Positions 1 through 7,128 are shown, counted from the stretch's first letter. The stretch is 15,004 nucleotides of DNA from Candidatus Segatella mututuai (GCA_002439605.1 DJOI01000069.1:1-15004), one strand, 5' to 3'. The notes: generated by a model from the letters alone, not told the origin. Made by a program: numbers and translations.

Positions 1-84
1 ACTTTCAACCGTACAGGTCGAAGTATTTTTCAGATGTTGGCTGTAGGAGTGATAGCTTTGAGTAGCTGTCAGCTGAAATCTTAG
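1..84 (+). pseudogene. Left-edge open frame ending in a lipobox-like sequence, possible truncated lipoprotein
   Basis: Frame 1 is open from the window edge to a TAG at 82-84. It ends in a hydrophobic run, MLAVGVIALSSCQLKS, that resembles a lipoprotein signal peptide with a lipobox (LSSC) followed by only four residues and a stop. Reading through the TAG gives about 43 further codons with no recognisable family. It could be the start of a lipoprotein cut short by a nonsense mutation, the chance end of a gene lying to the left, or a non-coding frame. The true start is outside the window, so this is a weak call. Confidence 0.2.
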
Positions 85-139
85 CGTTTGGTGGTTGTTA
101 TGAATGATGAATATGTTGCTGGTGGAGGACAAAATGTAT

Positions 140-168
140 TGCCCAAGTCTGTGAACGTTTTTTGGGCA
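140..168. repeat. Inverted repeat, 7-bp arms
   Basis: TGCCCAA at 140-146 is the exact reverse complement of TTGGGCA at 162-168, with a 15-base loop. No clean T-tract follows on either side, so it is not a convincing terminator. It lies directly before the 22-bp tandem repeat and could belong to the same regulatory or decayed segment. Confidence 0.35.
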
Positions 169-174
169 CATGTT

Positions 175-262
175 GCCCACTGCTTGTTCAACGAGAGACC
201 ACTGTTTGTTCACTGAAGGACCAAGGCTTGTTCATTGAGGGACCAAGGCTTGTTCATAGATG
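175..262. repeat. Four-copy 22-bp tandem repeat
   Basis: Four consecutive 22-base units start at 175, 197, 219 and 241. The last two are identical over their first 17 bases (GACCAAGGCTTGTTCAT). All four keep TTGTTCA at unit positions 10-16 and GA at positions 19-20. The period is not a multiple of three, so it is not a coding repeat. It is close to two turns of B-DNA, which would place equivalent bases on one face of the helix. A further TTGTTCATA occurs alone at 356-364. The function is unknown; protein-binding iterons or a simple slippage repeat are both possible. Confidence 0.75.
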
Positions 263-660
263 GCTCGTCGTATGTTTTTCGCTAAATATTGTATGGAAAT
301 GAATCTTTTATGATACTTAGCTGATACTTTATCGCCATTTTTTAGAGAAATGTCATTGTTCATAATATTCTTATAATCAAATAGATGATAGATTTTTTAG
401 CATCGATAATGACACATTGATACTTTTGTCGAAAAAAATAACTTACGTGTGCGCGTATATGAATTCTTGAAACCAAGTCCGTCTTCAAGGGTTGAGGCTC
501 TTCGTCAGGTCACCACGCTCCATAAGATTACCATGCAGTTCAAGGGCTGGAATTTGGCAAGGATGGAAGAAGTGCGTGGGATGAGATTAAAACTGCCAAT
601 CTAATTCTGTCATTCTCAACGTTTTTTCTTCAAGTCTTACTGATTCTCAACTTTTTGTTG
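263..660. other. AT-rich intergenic stretch without a recognisable gene
   Basis: No open frame here matches a family I recognise. A frame from 413 to 604 lacks an ATG until 533 and looks non-coding. A TAnnTTTG-like octamer lies at 421-428, but no obvious gene starts after it. The motif ATTCTCAAC occurs twice, at about 612-620 and 643-651, just upstream of the promoter of the next gene. Confidence 0.5.
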
Positions 661-668
661 TATCTTTG
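661..668 (+). promoter_or_regulatory. Bacteroidetes -7 promoter element for the DUF6377 gene
   Basis: TATCTTTG matches the TAnnTTTG -7 consensus. It lies 56 bases upstream of the ATG at 725, giving a leader of about 50 bases. No well-spaced -33 TTTG is visible. Confidence 0.55.
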
Positions 669-724
669 CACCAGATTTTCTGTGATACAGCCTAAATGAT
701 ATCGACATAAACGTAAAGACTATT

Positions 725-2383
725 ATGAATAGATTTTTCTTTTTGATATTTTTGTCATTGTTGACACACGTAGCGGTGGCAAAGCCCAATTTGGATTCTC
801 TCTATGACTGTCTGGATGAGGCTATCCAGCTGTCGCCTCAATATGTAAAGAAACGAGAGGGACGCATTGCCTCCTTGATGGCGAAGCTCAAGGCTGCAAG
901 AACACAAGAAAATAGATACGAAATAAATTTCGAACTCTTCGAAGAATATAGTGCATACAAGAATGATTCGGCAGTATCTTATCTGTCTAAGTGCGTCATG
1001 TTGGCCAAACAGATGAAAGATGTCGTGAGGGAGAATAATGCTAAGGCTTTGTTGGCTTTCCAAAGTTCTACTACGGGCGATTACGTGGAATCTTATAGTA
1101 TTTTGAGCAAGATGAATACTACACAGATGAATCGTGAAGGATACATGAATTACTTGTGGGCACGCCAACATCTATATAGTGAATTGGCATATTATTGTAG
1201 AATTCCTTATCTCCAGAAATATTACGAAGGGATAGCGCTTCAAACCAAGAATTTGATATCTCAGGTATTTCCTCATCAAGATGATCGATATCTCCAAATG
1301 ATGGAGTTGAATAGCCGTGCCGCCAATGATTTTAAGAATGCTTTGAAGTTTAATGACTTGAGAATGGCACAAGTGAAAGAAGGAACACATGAATACGCCA
1401 TTGTCGCTTATTATAGAGCTGTAACTTACAAGACTATGAAAGACGACGATACAGCTATTTATTATTTCTTGAAATCGGCATTGTGTGACGCTCGGTTGGC
1501 TGTGATGGATCAAGGCTCCATGTGGGAATTGGCAAAACTTTTAAACGAGAACCCAAAGGAGTTTCAGCATTCCTATACTTATATCAAGTTTGCTTGGGAT
1601 GCAGCGAGAATGTTTAATACGGCTATCCGCAGCAGGCAGATTATGCCTGTGCTCTCAACCATAGAGGAAACTTATCAAGCAGAAATCACTCAGAGCAACA
1701 GACAGTTGAAGATGATGATTGGCGTGTCGGTTTTATTGCTTGTAGTGGTGTTAGGATTGCTTCTTTATGTTAACAAGCAGCGGAAGCGATTGGCTTTGGC
1801 CCACAAAGAACTGGAACATGCCAACAAAAAATTGTGTTTGGCCAACAAGAACTTGGAACTGTCAAATGCTGAATTGCAACATTCTAATGAAAACCTTACA
1901 GTAGCTTATCGTAACTTGAACGAAAGCAATAAGATGAAAGAAGTATATATTGGTCGTTTCCTTCGCCTTTGTGCCATCTATGTGGATAAAATTGAGGCTA
2001 TGAGAAGGCGTGTCACCAAGTTGGTGAAAGCTAAGGAACTCACTAACTTGCTGGATATGATGCAATCCGACCATGAGTATATCGGTGAGTTGTATGATTA
2101 TTTCGATGCAGCATTCTTGAAGCTTTTCCCTGATTTCGTGGCAGAGTTTAATGCGTTGCTAAAGCCTGAGGAACGCATAGTCTTGGAAGATGATACGAAA
2201 CTGACTACAACAATTCGCATTTTTGCCCTCATTCGTCTGGGTATCGAGGATAGTAGCAAGATAGCAGAGTTCTTGCATTATTCGGTAAATACAATTTATA
2301 ATTATCGTGCCAAGGTGAAGAATGTCGCCTTGTGCAACAGGGAGGAATTTGAGGAAAAAGTGAAGCAAATAGGCATGAAATAA
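725..2383 (+). CDS. Membrane-anchored DUF6377-type transcriptional regulator
   Basis: This 552-residue protein has the layout of the Bacteroidetes DUF6377 family. A signal peptide (about residues 1-19, ending in AVA) is followed by a helical TPR-like sensor region (about 25-320). A single membrane span (about 329-350, rich in V and L) is followed by basic residues (NKQRKR). A long coiled coil (about 353-440) leads to a C-terminal helix-turn-helix (about 492-535, containing NTIYNYRAKVKN, similar to LuxR-type recognition helices). The inferred topology is periplasmic sensor and cytoplasmic DNA-binding end, a one-component membrane regulator. The coil starts with about six consecutive heptads with L and N at fixed places. 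The gene faces a beta-glucosidase remnant, which suggests a former role in controlling a glycan-utilisation locus; that part is inference. Neither the target nor the ligand can be read from the sequence. Confidence 0.85.
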   Translation: MNRFFFLIFLSLLTHVAVAKPNLDSLYDCLDEAIQLSPQYVKKREGRIASLMAKLKAARTQENRYEINFELFEEYSAYKNDSAVSYLSKCVMLAKQMKDVVRENNAKALLAFQSSTTGDYVESYSILSKMNTTQMNREGYMNYLWARQHLYSELAYYCRIPYLQKYYEGIALQTKNLISQVFPHQDDRYLQMMELNSRAANDFKNALKFNDLRMAQVKEGTHEYAIVAYYRAVTYKTMKDDDTAIYYFLKSALCDARLAVMDQGSMWELAKLLNENPKEFQHSYTYIKFAWDAARMFNTAIRSRQIMPVLSTIEETYQAEITQSNRQLKMMIGVSVLLLVVVLGLLLYVNKQRKRLALAHKELEHANKKLCLANKNLELSNAELQHSNENLTVAYRNLNESNKMKEVYIGRFLRLCAIYVDKIEAMRRRVTKLVKAKELTNLLDMMQSDHEYIGELYDYFDAAFLKLFPDFVAEFNALLKPEERIVLEDDTKLTTTIRIFALIRLGIEDSSKIAEFLHYSVNTIYNYRAKVKNVALCNREEFEEKVKQIGMK

Positions 2384-2411
2384 CGACATTCTCCGCTATT
2401 TATGCCTTAAA

Positions 2412-2458
2412 CCGTTGTAAATCAGTTATTTATCCGCTTTTTATCGGAGTCACAACGG
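2412..2458. repeat. Nested inverted repeat between convergent genes
   Basis: CCGTTGT (2412-2418) pairs with ACAACGG (2452-2458). Inside it TCCG (2433-2436) pairs with CGGA (2445-2448) around an 8-base loop. It lies between the ends of the DUF6377 gene and the beta-glucosidase remnant, where a two-way transcription stop would be expected, but no T-tract follows the outer arm on either strand. It is therefore a possible rather than a typical intrinsic terminator. Confidence 0.4.
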
Positions 2459-2494
2459 ACTTACGACAGAGTAACATTGAAGTTTAAGAGTACC

Positions 2495-3184
2495 TTATTT
2501 TAGTTCGAAAGCTTTCTTGAGCTTAAGTTTGTCGGCTGCATTTCCTACCAAGGCCTCGAAAACCCCAGGCTCGGCTTTCCAAGAATGAGTTGGCTCGTCA
2601 TAAAAGCTAAGCGCATCTTTGTCGATAGTGATACTTACATCCTTGCTTTCGCCTGGTAGTAAATATACCTTGTGGAAACCTTTAAGTTCTTTGTAAGGGC
2701 GGTCTATGGATGCTTTTGTGTCATGTATGTAGGGTTGGACGGTCTCAGAACCCGCACGTTTTCCTGTATTTTTTACTTGAACAGTGATGGTGATTTTTCC
2801 ATATTGATTCATTTGTTTTTTGTCTGCACGAAGATTGGAGAAGGCAAAAGTGGTATAGCTTAAGCCATGTCCGAACGCAAAGATAGGGCGCGTTTTTTCT
2901 TTGTCTGCCCAACGATACCCTACGTAGATGCCTTCTTTGTATTCTTCGTCTATAATATTACCTTTGGCCTTGGCTCCACCTGCTTTGCGCCATGTGCCTG
3001 GAAATATGAAGAAGCGTATTGCTTCAACATGTACCTTTTTGCTTGCTTCAATGGGCTCAAGTGCAATTTGTGCTTGATAAGAATCATTTGGCGTATGTAA
3101 GGCAGAATCTTTCAGTGCCGTCTTATGAACTGGCTTTCTACGCTTTGCTGAAACAGGCTGACCTATATTTAAGCTTGGCACCAT
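2495..3184 (-). pseudogene. C-terminal remnant of a glycoside hydrolase family 3 beta-glucosidase
   Basis: From about residue 65 the 229-residue frame reads as the end of a GH3 beta-glucosidase. FPGTWRKAGG and EYKEGIYVGYRW match the segment before the last domain, then FAFGHGLSYTTF leads into the fibronectin-III-like C-terminal domain (VKNTGKRAGSETVQPYI, then PYKELKGFHKVYLLPGES) and a normal end (FELK). The GH3 family usually has over 700 residues, so both catalytic domains, including the Asp nucleophile (SDW-type motif), are missing. The first 60 or so residues do not look like a standard start. Extending upstream in frame gives NPYLLLSMV, which is signal-peptide-like, but a stop follows at 3215-3217 with no ATG beyond 3184. 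An internally deleted, decayed gene is most likely; expression as a stand-alone FnIII-like protein is less likely. Confidence 0.75.
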
Positions 3185-3338
3185 TGACAGTAGTAAGTAA
3201 GGATTTTTATGTTTCTAAGCGTGGCTTATTACTCAAAAATGACAGCATTTGGGGTACCGAGTAAGTTACGAAGAAACCCTTAATCGTTTATTTATGCTAA
3301 AAAAAAAAGAGATAATAGATTTTTGTCGATAAAATGAT

Positions 3339-3346
3339 TATCTTTG
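3339..3346 (+). promoter_or_regulatory. -7 promoter element for the flippase-pepD operon
   Basis: TATCTTTG fits TAnnTTTG. The nearest upstream TTTG (3322-3325) is only 13 bases away, so the -33 part is weak. The expected transcription start, a few bases after 3346, falls at or just before the ATG at 3355. The mRNA would thus be leaderless or nearly so, and the in-frame ATG at 3334 would lie upstream of the transcript. Confidence 0.55.
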
Positions 3347-3354
3347 CATGTGTT

Positions 3355-4353
3355 ATGGACATAAAAAAGATAGTAAACAATACATGTAAGGTGGTGTTCT
3401 CGCTTGTTCTGGGCGGTGCCATTCTTTATTGGATGTATCGTGGGTTCGATTTTAAACAGGTGGAGCACGTGCTGTTTCACAAGATGAACTGGACCTGGAT
3501 GTTACTGTCGTTCCCTTTCGGAATCCTTGCCCAGCTCTTTCGTGGCTGGAGATGGAAGCAGACTCTCGAACCTGTAGATGAGCATCCTCGTACAAACGTG
3601 TGCGTCAACTCCATCTTTCTTTCCTATGCGCTGAGTCTTGTCATTCCCCGCATAGGCGAGTTCGCACGGTGTGGAGTTCTTAAGAGATGGGACAATGTGT
3701 CATTTCCCAAGTCTTTGGGCACCGTAGTTACCGAACGTGCCATAGACTCGCTCTTGGTGATGTTCATTGCAGTTCTGGTGTTTTTGGCGCAGATACCGGT
3801 GTTCCTCAATTTCTTTGATACCACAGGAACGAGTCTCGACAGTATATTGTCGAAGTTCAGCACCACGGGCTATTTGGTATGTGGCATTTGTGGTGTAGCC
3901 GTACTGATCCTGTTGCATGTACTACTCAAAAAACTCTCAATATATAACAAGGTAAAATCTACTATAGGTGGGCTATGGCAAGGTGTCATCTCTTTGAGAG
4001 GTGTTAGCAACGTGCCTATGTTTGTCGCCTTCACCTTAGGCATTTGGATTTGTTATTTCCTGCACTATTTCCTCACGTTCCAGTGTTTCGAGTCAACCTC
4101 GCACTTAGGGCTGACGTGCGGTCTCGTTACGTTTATAGTGGGGAGCATAGCCGTGATAGTTCCTACCCCGAATGGTGCAGGTCCATGGCATTTTGCCGTG
4201 AAGACGATGCTCATACTCTACGGCGTCCAGTCGGACGACGCACTTTTTTTCGTGCTCATCGTCCATTCTATACAGACACTCTTGGTCATTCTTTTGGGCA
4301 TATATGCCTGGATGGCTTTGGCATTTACAAAGAAAAGAAACAGTAATCATTAA
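3355..4353 (+). CDS. Flippase-like integral membrane protein (LPG synthase TM / YbhN-like family)
   Basis: This polytopic membrane protein of 332 residues has about eight hydrophobic spans and carries the conserved features of the lysylphosphatidylglycerol-synthase transmembrane / flippase-like family. These are PRIGEFAR (residues 98-105), an ER pair before a span (TERAID, about 126-131), and PTPNGAGPWHF (about 270-280). It lacks the soluble C-terminal aminoacyl-transferase domain of full MprF proteins, so it is not a complete LPG synthase. Relatives of this size are thought to move or handle lipid-linked substrates, and the substrate here cannot be told. The ATG at 3355 is preferred over 3334 because the promoter element overlaps the longer start and the protein then begins MDIKK. 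It lies 11 bases upstream of pepD, so the two are probably cotranscribed. Confidence 0.82.
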   Translation: MDIKKIVNNTCKVVFSLVLGGAILYWMYRGFDFKQVEHVLFHKMNWTWMLLSFPFGILAQLFRGWRWKQTLEPVDEHPRTNVCVNSIFLSYALSLVIPRIGEFARCGVLKRWDNVSFPKSLGTVVTERAIDSLLVMFIAVLVFLAQIPVFLNFFDTTGTSLDSILSKFSTTGYLVCGICGVAVLILLHVLLKKLSIYNKVKSTIGGLWQGVISLRGVSNVPMFVAFTLGIWICYFLHYFLTFQCFESTSHLGLTCGLVTFIVGSIAVIVPTPNGAGPWHFAVKTMLILYGVQSDDALFFVLIVHSIQTLLVILLGIYAWMALAFTKKRNSNH

Positions 4354-4364
4354 ATAATTATATT

Positions 4365-5831
4365 ATGGCTGACATTAAGAATCTTAAGCCAGTGGAAATC
4401 TGGCGCAATTTTGATGCACTAACACAGGTGCCACGTCCATCGGGACATCTTGAAAAAGTACAGACATTCCTACTCGACTTCGCCAAGAAGGCAGGCGTAG
4501 AAGCTTTTCAGGACCCAGCAGGCAACATCGTTATGCGTAAACCTGCCACTCCAGGCTTTGAAAACAGAAAGGGAGTAATCCTTCAGGCTCACATGGACAT
4601 GGTGCCACAAAAGGCAAAGGACAGCAAGCACAACTTTGAGACCGATCCTATAGAAACTATTATCGATGGTGACTGGGTTCGTGCCAACCGTACCACTTTG
4701 GGTAGCGATGATGGTTTGGGCGTAGCCACCATCATGGCGGTCATGGAGGCTAAAGATTTGCAGCATGGTCCGATAGAAGGACTCATCACCCGGGATGAGG
4801 AAACCGGTATGTATGGCGCCAATGAATTGCCAGAGGGCGAACTCAATGGCGACATTCTATTGAACCTTGACACTGAGTCTTGGGGTGAATTCGTGATAGG
4901 AAGCGCCGGAGGTGTAGACATCACAGCCACACTCGACTACAAAGAGGTGGAAACCGACAAGGAAGATGCCGCCGTGAAGGTGACGCTGAAAGGACTGAAG
5001 GGTGGACACTCCGGTGTGGAAATCAACGAGGGACGTGCCAATGCCAACAAGTGCATGGTTCGCTTTGTACGCGAAGCCATCGCCGAACTCGACGCACGCC
5101 TGGCCTCATGGCACGGTGGTAATATGCGCAACGCCATACCTTTCGAGGCCGAGGTCGTATTAACCCTGCCTAAAGAGAATGTAGAAGCGTTGAACGATTT
5201 GGCAGATGACTGGAAGAAAGAGCTGCAGGACGAGTTCAAGGGCATCGAAGATGTGGAGAAGATAGAATTCTTTGCCGAGAACGTAGAAACACCAAAGACG
5301 GAGGTTCCTCAGGAGATACAAGACAACCTCGTAGATGCTATCTATGCTTGTCATGACGGTGTGCTGCGTATGGCTCCTTCTATGCCTGACATCGTAGAGA
5401 CCTCTTCCAATTTGGCCATCATCGCCATAGGAGAAGGAAAGGCTTCTATAAAAATTCTGGCGCGCTCCTCGCACGACGGCTACAAAGAGTACATTGCCAC
5501 AATGTTGGAGAGCTGCTTCTCCATGGCAGGCATGAAGGTGAAGTTTAGCGGAAACTATGGCGGCTGGAATCCCAACCCAGAGAGTGACATATTGAAACAC
5601 GTACTCAAGGTGTACAAGGAGCAGAATGGTATAGACGGCAAGGTTCAGGCAGTGCATGCCGGATTGGAGTGCTCTATCATCTTAGGAAAATATCCTCATC
5701 TTGATGTCGTGTCGTTCGGCCCGACATTGCTTAGTCCTCACACCCAGAACGAGCGTTGTCAGATTAGCTGTGTGGCACCTTTCTGGAATCTCATGAAGCA
5801 GCTGCTTGCCGAAATACCAGAGAAGAAGTAA
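4365..5831 (+). CDS. pepD: Cytosolic aminoacyl-histidine dipeptidase PepD (peptidase family M20)
   Basis: This 488-residue protein is full length for PepD, a zinc enzyme that splits Xaa-His and other dipeptides in the cytosol. Metal-site residues are visible in family order: His76 and Asp78 in AHMDM, Asp115-Asp116 in GSDDG, the catalytic and metal pair Glu145-Glu146 in RDEETG, Asp169 in LNLDTE, and His459 in SPHTQNERC. The lid domain inserted in the middle begins near GGHSGVEI (about residues 211-218). It has no signal peptide. It starts 11 bases after the flippase-like gene with an A/T-rich spacer and ends before a strong hairpin terminator, so the operon is probably just these two genes. 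The pairing has no obvious biochemical logic. Confidence 0.95.
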   Translation: MADIKNLKPVEIWRNFDALTQVPRPSGHLEKVQTFLLDFAKKAGVEAFQDPAGNIVMRKPATPGFENRKGVILQAHMDMVPQKAKDSKHNFETDPIETIIDGDWVRANRTTLGSDDGLGVATIMAVMEAKDLQHGPIEGLITRDEETGMYGANELPEGELNGDILLNLDTESWGEFVIGSAGGVDITATLDYKEVETDKEDAAVKVTLKGLKGGHSGVEINEGRANANKCMVRFVREAIAELDARLASWHGGNMRNAIPFEAEVVLTLPKENVEALNDLADDWKKELQDEFKGIEDVEKIEFFAENVETPKTEVPQEIQDNLVDAIYACHDGVLRMAPSMPDIVETSSNLAIIAIGEGKASIKILARSSHDGYKEYIATMLESCFSMAGMKVKFSGNYGGWNPNPESDILKHVLKVYKEQNGIDGKVQAVHAGLECSIILGKYPHLDVVSFGPTLLSPHTQNERCQISCVAPFWNLMKQLLAEIPEKK

Positions 5832-5887
5832 GGTACAAGGAAAACTTGTTTTTTCCTTTTCGACCTGAATTTAGTTACAATTATGAT

Positions 5888-5926
5888 AAAAAATAGCCGA
5901 GGAAGAAATTTCTCGGCTATTTTGTT
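5888..5926. terminator. Strong, probably bidirectional hairpin terminator after pepD
   Basis: AAAATAGCCGAG (5890-5901) is perfectly complementary to CTCGGCTATTTT (5912-5923), a 12-bp stem with a 10-base loop. An A-run lies on the left and a T-rich end on the right, so it can act on either strand. It closes the flippase-pepD transcript 56 bases after the stop codon. Confidence 0.85.
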
Positions 5927-5947
5927 TACACTTTCGATATTTTTAGT

Positions 5948-5955
5948 TACCTTTG
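5948..5955 (+). promoter_or_regulatory. -7 promoter element for corA
   Basis: TACCTTTG fits TAnnTTTG. A TTTG at 5921-5924 lies 23 bases upstream, a little wide for the -33 element. Transcription would begin near 5962, leaving a leader of about 185 bases before corA. The leader start also holds TGCCAA (5966-5971) complementary to TTGGCA (5986-5991). Confidence 0.6.
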
Positions 5956-6016
5956 CAGACGAATTTGCCAATAGAGTGTATTTCTTTGGCATATGTTTAA
6001 TCAAAACAAAATAAAA

Positions 6017-6052
6017 ATGGACGATTATCACGCGGAAAAGAACCAATTTTAA
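6017..6052 (+). CDS. Possible 11-residue leader peptide upstream of corA
   Basis: ATG at 6017, preceded by an A-rich stretch, opens an 11-codon frame reading MDDYHAEKNQF and ending in TAA at 6050-6052. The stop lies two bases before the first helix of the corA leader structure. A ribosome terminating or pausing there would cover that helix. The peptide has two Asp directly after Met. Short acidic or proline-rich leader peptides control some enterobacterial Mg2+ transporter genes, but this one resembles none of them in sequence. A chance ORF of this size is common, so the call rests on position. Confidence 0.35.
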   Translation: MDDYHAEKNQF

Positions 6053-6140
6053 GCGTGGAGATTCATTGGATGATGCCTCTCACCAAAGGGTGTCCTCATG
6101 TCAGTCTCCATAGCTTAGAGTTTATTATTTTTTGGAGATA
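6053..6140 (+). promoter_or_regulatory. Structured corA leader with a possible ribosome-site switch
   Basis: TGGAGA (6056-6061) can pair with TCTCCA (6105-6110), extended by flanking pairs to about nine. Inside lie ATGA (6070-6073) with TCAT (6096-6099), and CACC (6081-6084) with GGTG (6089-6092) around an AAAG loop. A second TGGAGA at 6133-6138, seven bases before the corA ATG, is the apparent Shine-Dalgarno sequence and is equally complementary to TCTCCA. The two pairings exclude each other: the upstream helix leaves the ribosome site free, the downstream one hides it. I do not recognise a named riboswitch class. Pairings are read by eye, without energy calculation. Confidence 0.5.
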
Positions 6141-6145
6141 AAACA

Positions 6146-7072
6146 ATGAGAACATTCTGGAACATTGAAAAGAACCTTACCGCCATCAATGAATGGCAGC
6201 CCAATTGCTGGATACAGGTAACCTGTCCTACCGACGAGGATCAGAAACTTTTGGAAGAGAAATTTAATATCCCCGACTATTTCCTCTCCGACATCAGCGA
6301 TACCGATGAGCGTGCCCGCTACGAATATGACGATGGCTGGATGCTCATTATTCTGCGTATTCCCTACGTCAAGGAAATAAGAAGCCGCACCCCTTACACC
6401 ACTGTCCCCTTGGGCATCATTCACAAGCGTGATGTCACCATAACCGTGTGCTATTACGAGACCAACATGATGATAGATTTTGTAAGCTACCAGCAGAAGC
6501 GAGGGGAAGGGTTCACCGACTACGTCGACATGATATTCCGCCTATTCCTGTCCTCGGCAGTATGGTATCTGAAACGACTCAAGCAAATCAATTCGCTCAT
6601 AGAGAAGGCCAAGCGCAACCTTGACAACGGCGTAAACAATGAGAGCCTGATCGGACTGAGCCGCCTGCAAGACTCGCTCACTTACTTCATCACATCTATA
6701 CGCGGCAACGAGAACCTGCTCTCGAAACTGAAGTTCAAACTGCAGGTGGACGAGCTGGATGCCGACCTGATTGAGGACGTCAACATCGAGATGACTCAGG
6801 CACGGGAAACTACCAATATATATTCCGACATCTTGGAATCTACGATGGATACTTATTCGAGCATCATCAACAACAACATGAATACCACCATGCGTACGCT
6901 GACATCCATCAGTATCGTGATGATGTTGCCGACACTTATCTCCTCACTGTTTGGCATGAACCTCATCAACGGAATGGAGAATAGTCCCTATGGATTTGCG
7001 TTTGCATTGTTCATTTCATTCTTCGTATCAGGCCTCACATGGGGCTTTCTGCGCTACAAACGGTTGCTCTAA
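6146..7072 (+). CDS. corA: CorA-family magnesium/cobalt channel
   Basis: This 308-residue protein matches CorA, a pentameric inner-membrane channel for Mg2+ and Co2+. The N-terminal two thirds are cytosolic and end in a long helix region (about residues 150-245, QINSLIEKAKRNLDN onward) that would form the stalk. Two C-terminal membrane spans follow (about 248-268 and 283-302). The signature GMN filter is at residues 270-272 after the first span, and the protein ends in basic residues (RYKRLL). The loop after GMN (LINGMENSPYG) lacks the MPEL form of the E. coli protein, as in many distant CorA members. Unlike most genes here it has a clear GGAG ribosome-binding sequence 8 bases before the ATG, set in the leader described above. 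It is monocistronic as far as can be seen. Confidence 0.93.
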   Translation: MRTFWNIEKNLTAINEWQPNCWIQVTCPTDEDQKLLEEKFNIPDYFLSDISDTDERARYEYDDGWMLIILRIPYVKEIRSRTPYTTVPLGIIHKRDVTITVCYYETNMMIDFVSYQQKRGEGFTDYVDMIFRLFLSSAVWYLKRLKQINSLIEKAKRNLDNGVNNESLIGLSRLQDSLTYFITSIRGNENLLSKLKFKLQVDELDADLIEDVNIEMTQARETTNIYSDILESTMDTYSSIINNNMNTTMRTLTSISIVMMLPTLISSLFGMNLINGMENSPYGFAFALFISFFVSGLTWGFLRYKRLL

Positions 7073-7128
7073 AGCATAAAATATATTAAAAATATGCAAC
7101 TTTGTTAGGAATTGTCAATTGTTTTGAC

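Noticed and set aside
413..604. Open frame upstream of the DUF6377 gene, with an ATG only at 533
   Set aside because: No recognisable family, no promoter, and only 23 codons after the first ATG. A remnant of an old gene cannot be excluded.
2412..2458. Calling the nested inverted repeat an intrinsic terminator
   Set aside because: The outer stem is short, the inner part is interrupted, and no T-tract follows on either strand; listed as a repeat instead.
3334..3354. Longer start of the flippase-like gene (MIIFACV)
   Set aside because: It overlaps the apparent -7 promoter element; the ATG at 3355 gives a usual N-terminus.
6053..6140. Assigning the corA leader to the M-box or another named riboswitch
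   Set aside because: The leader is short and I cannot see the conserved core of a known class; a covariance-model search would be needed.
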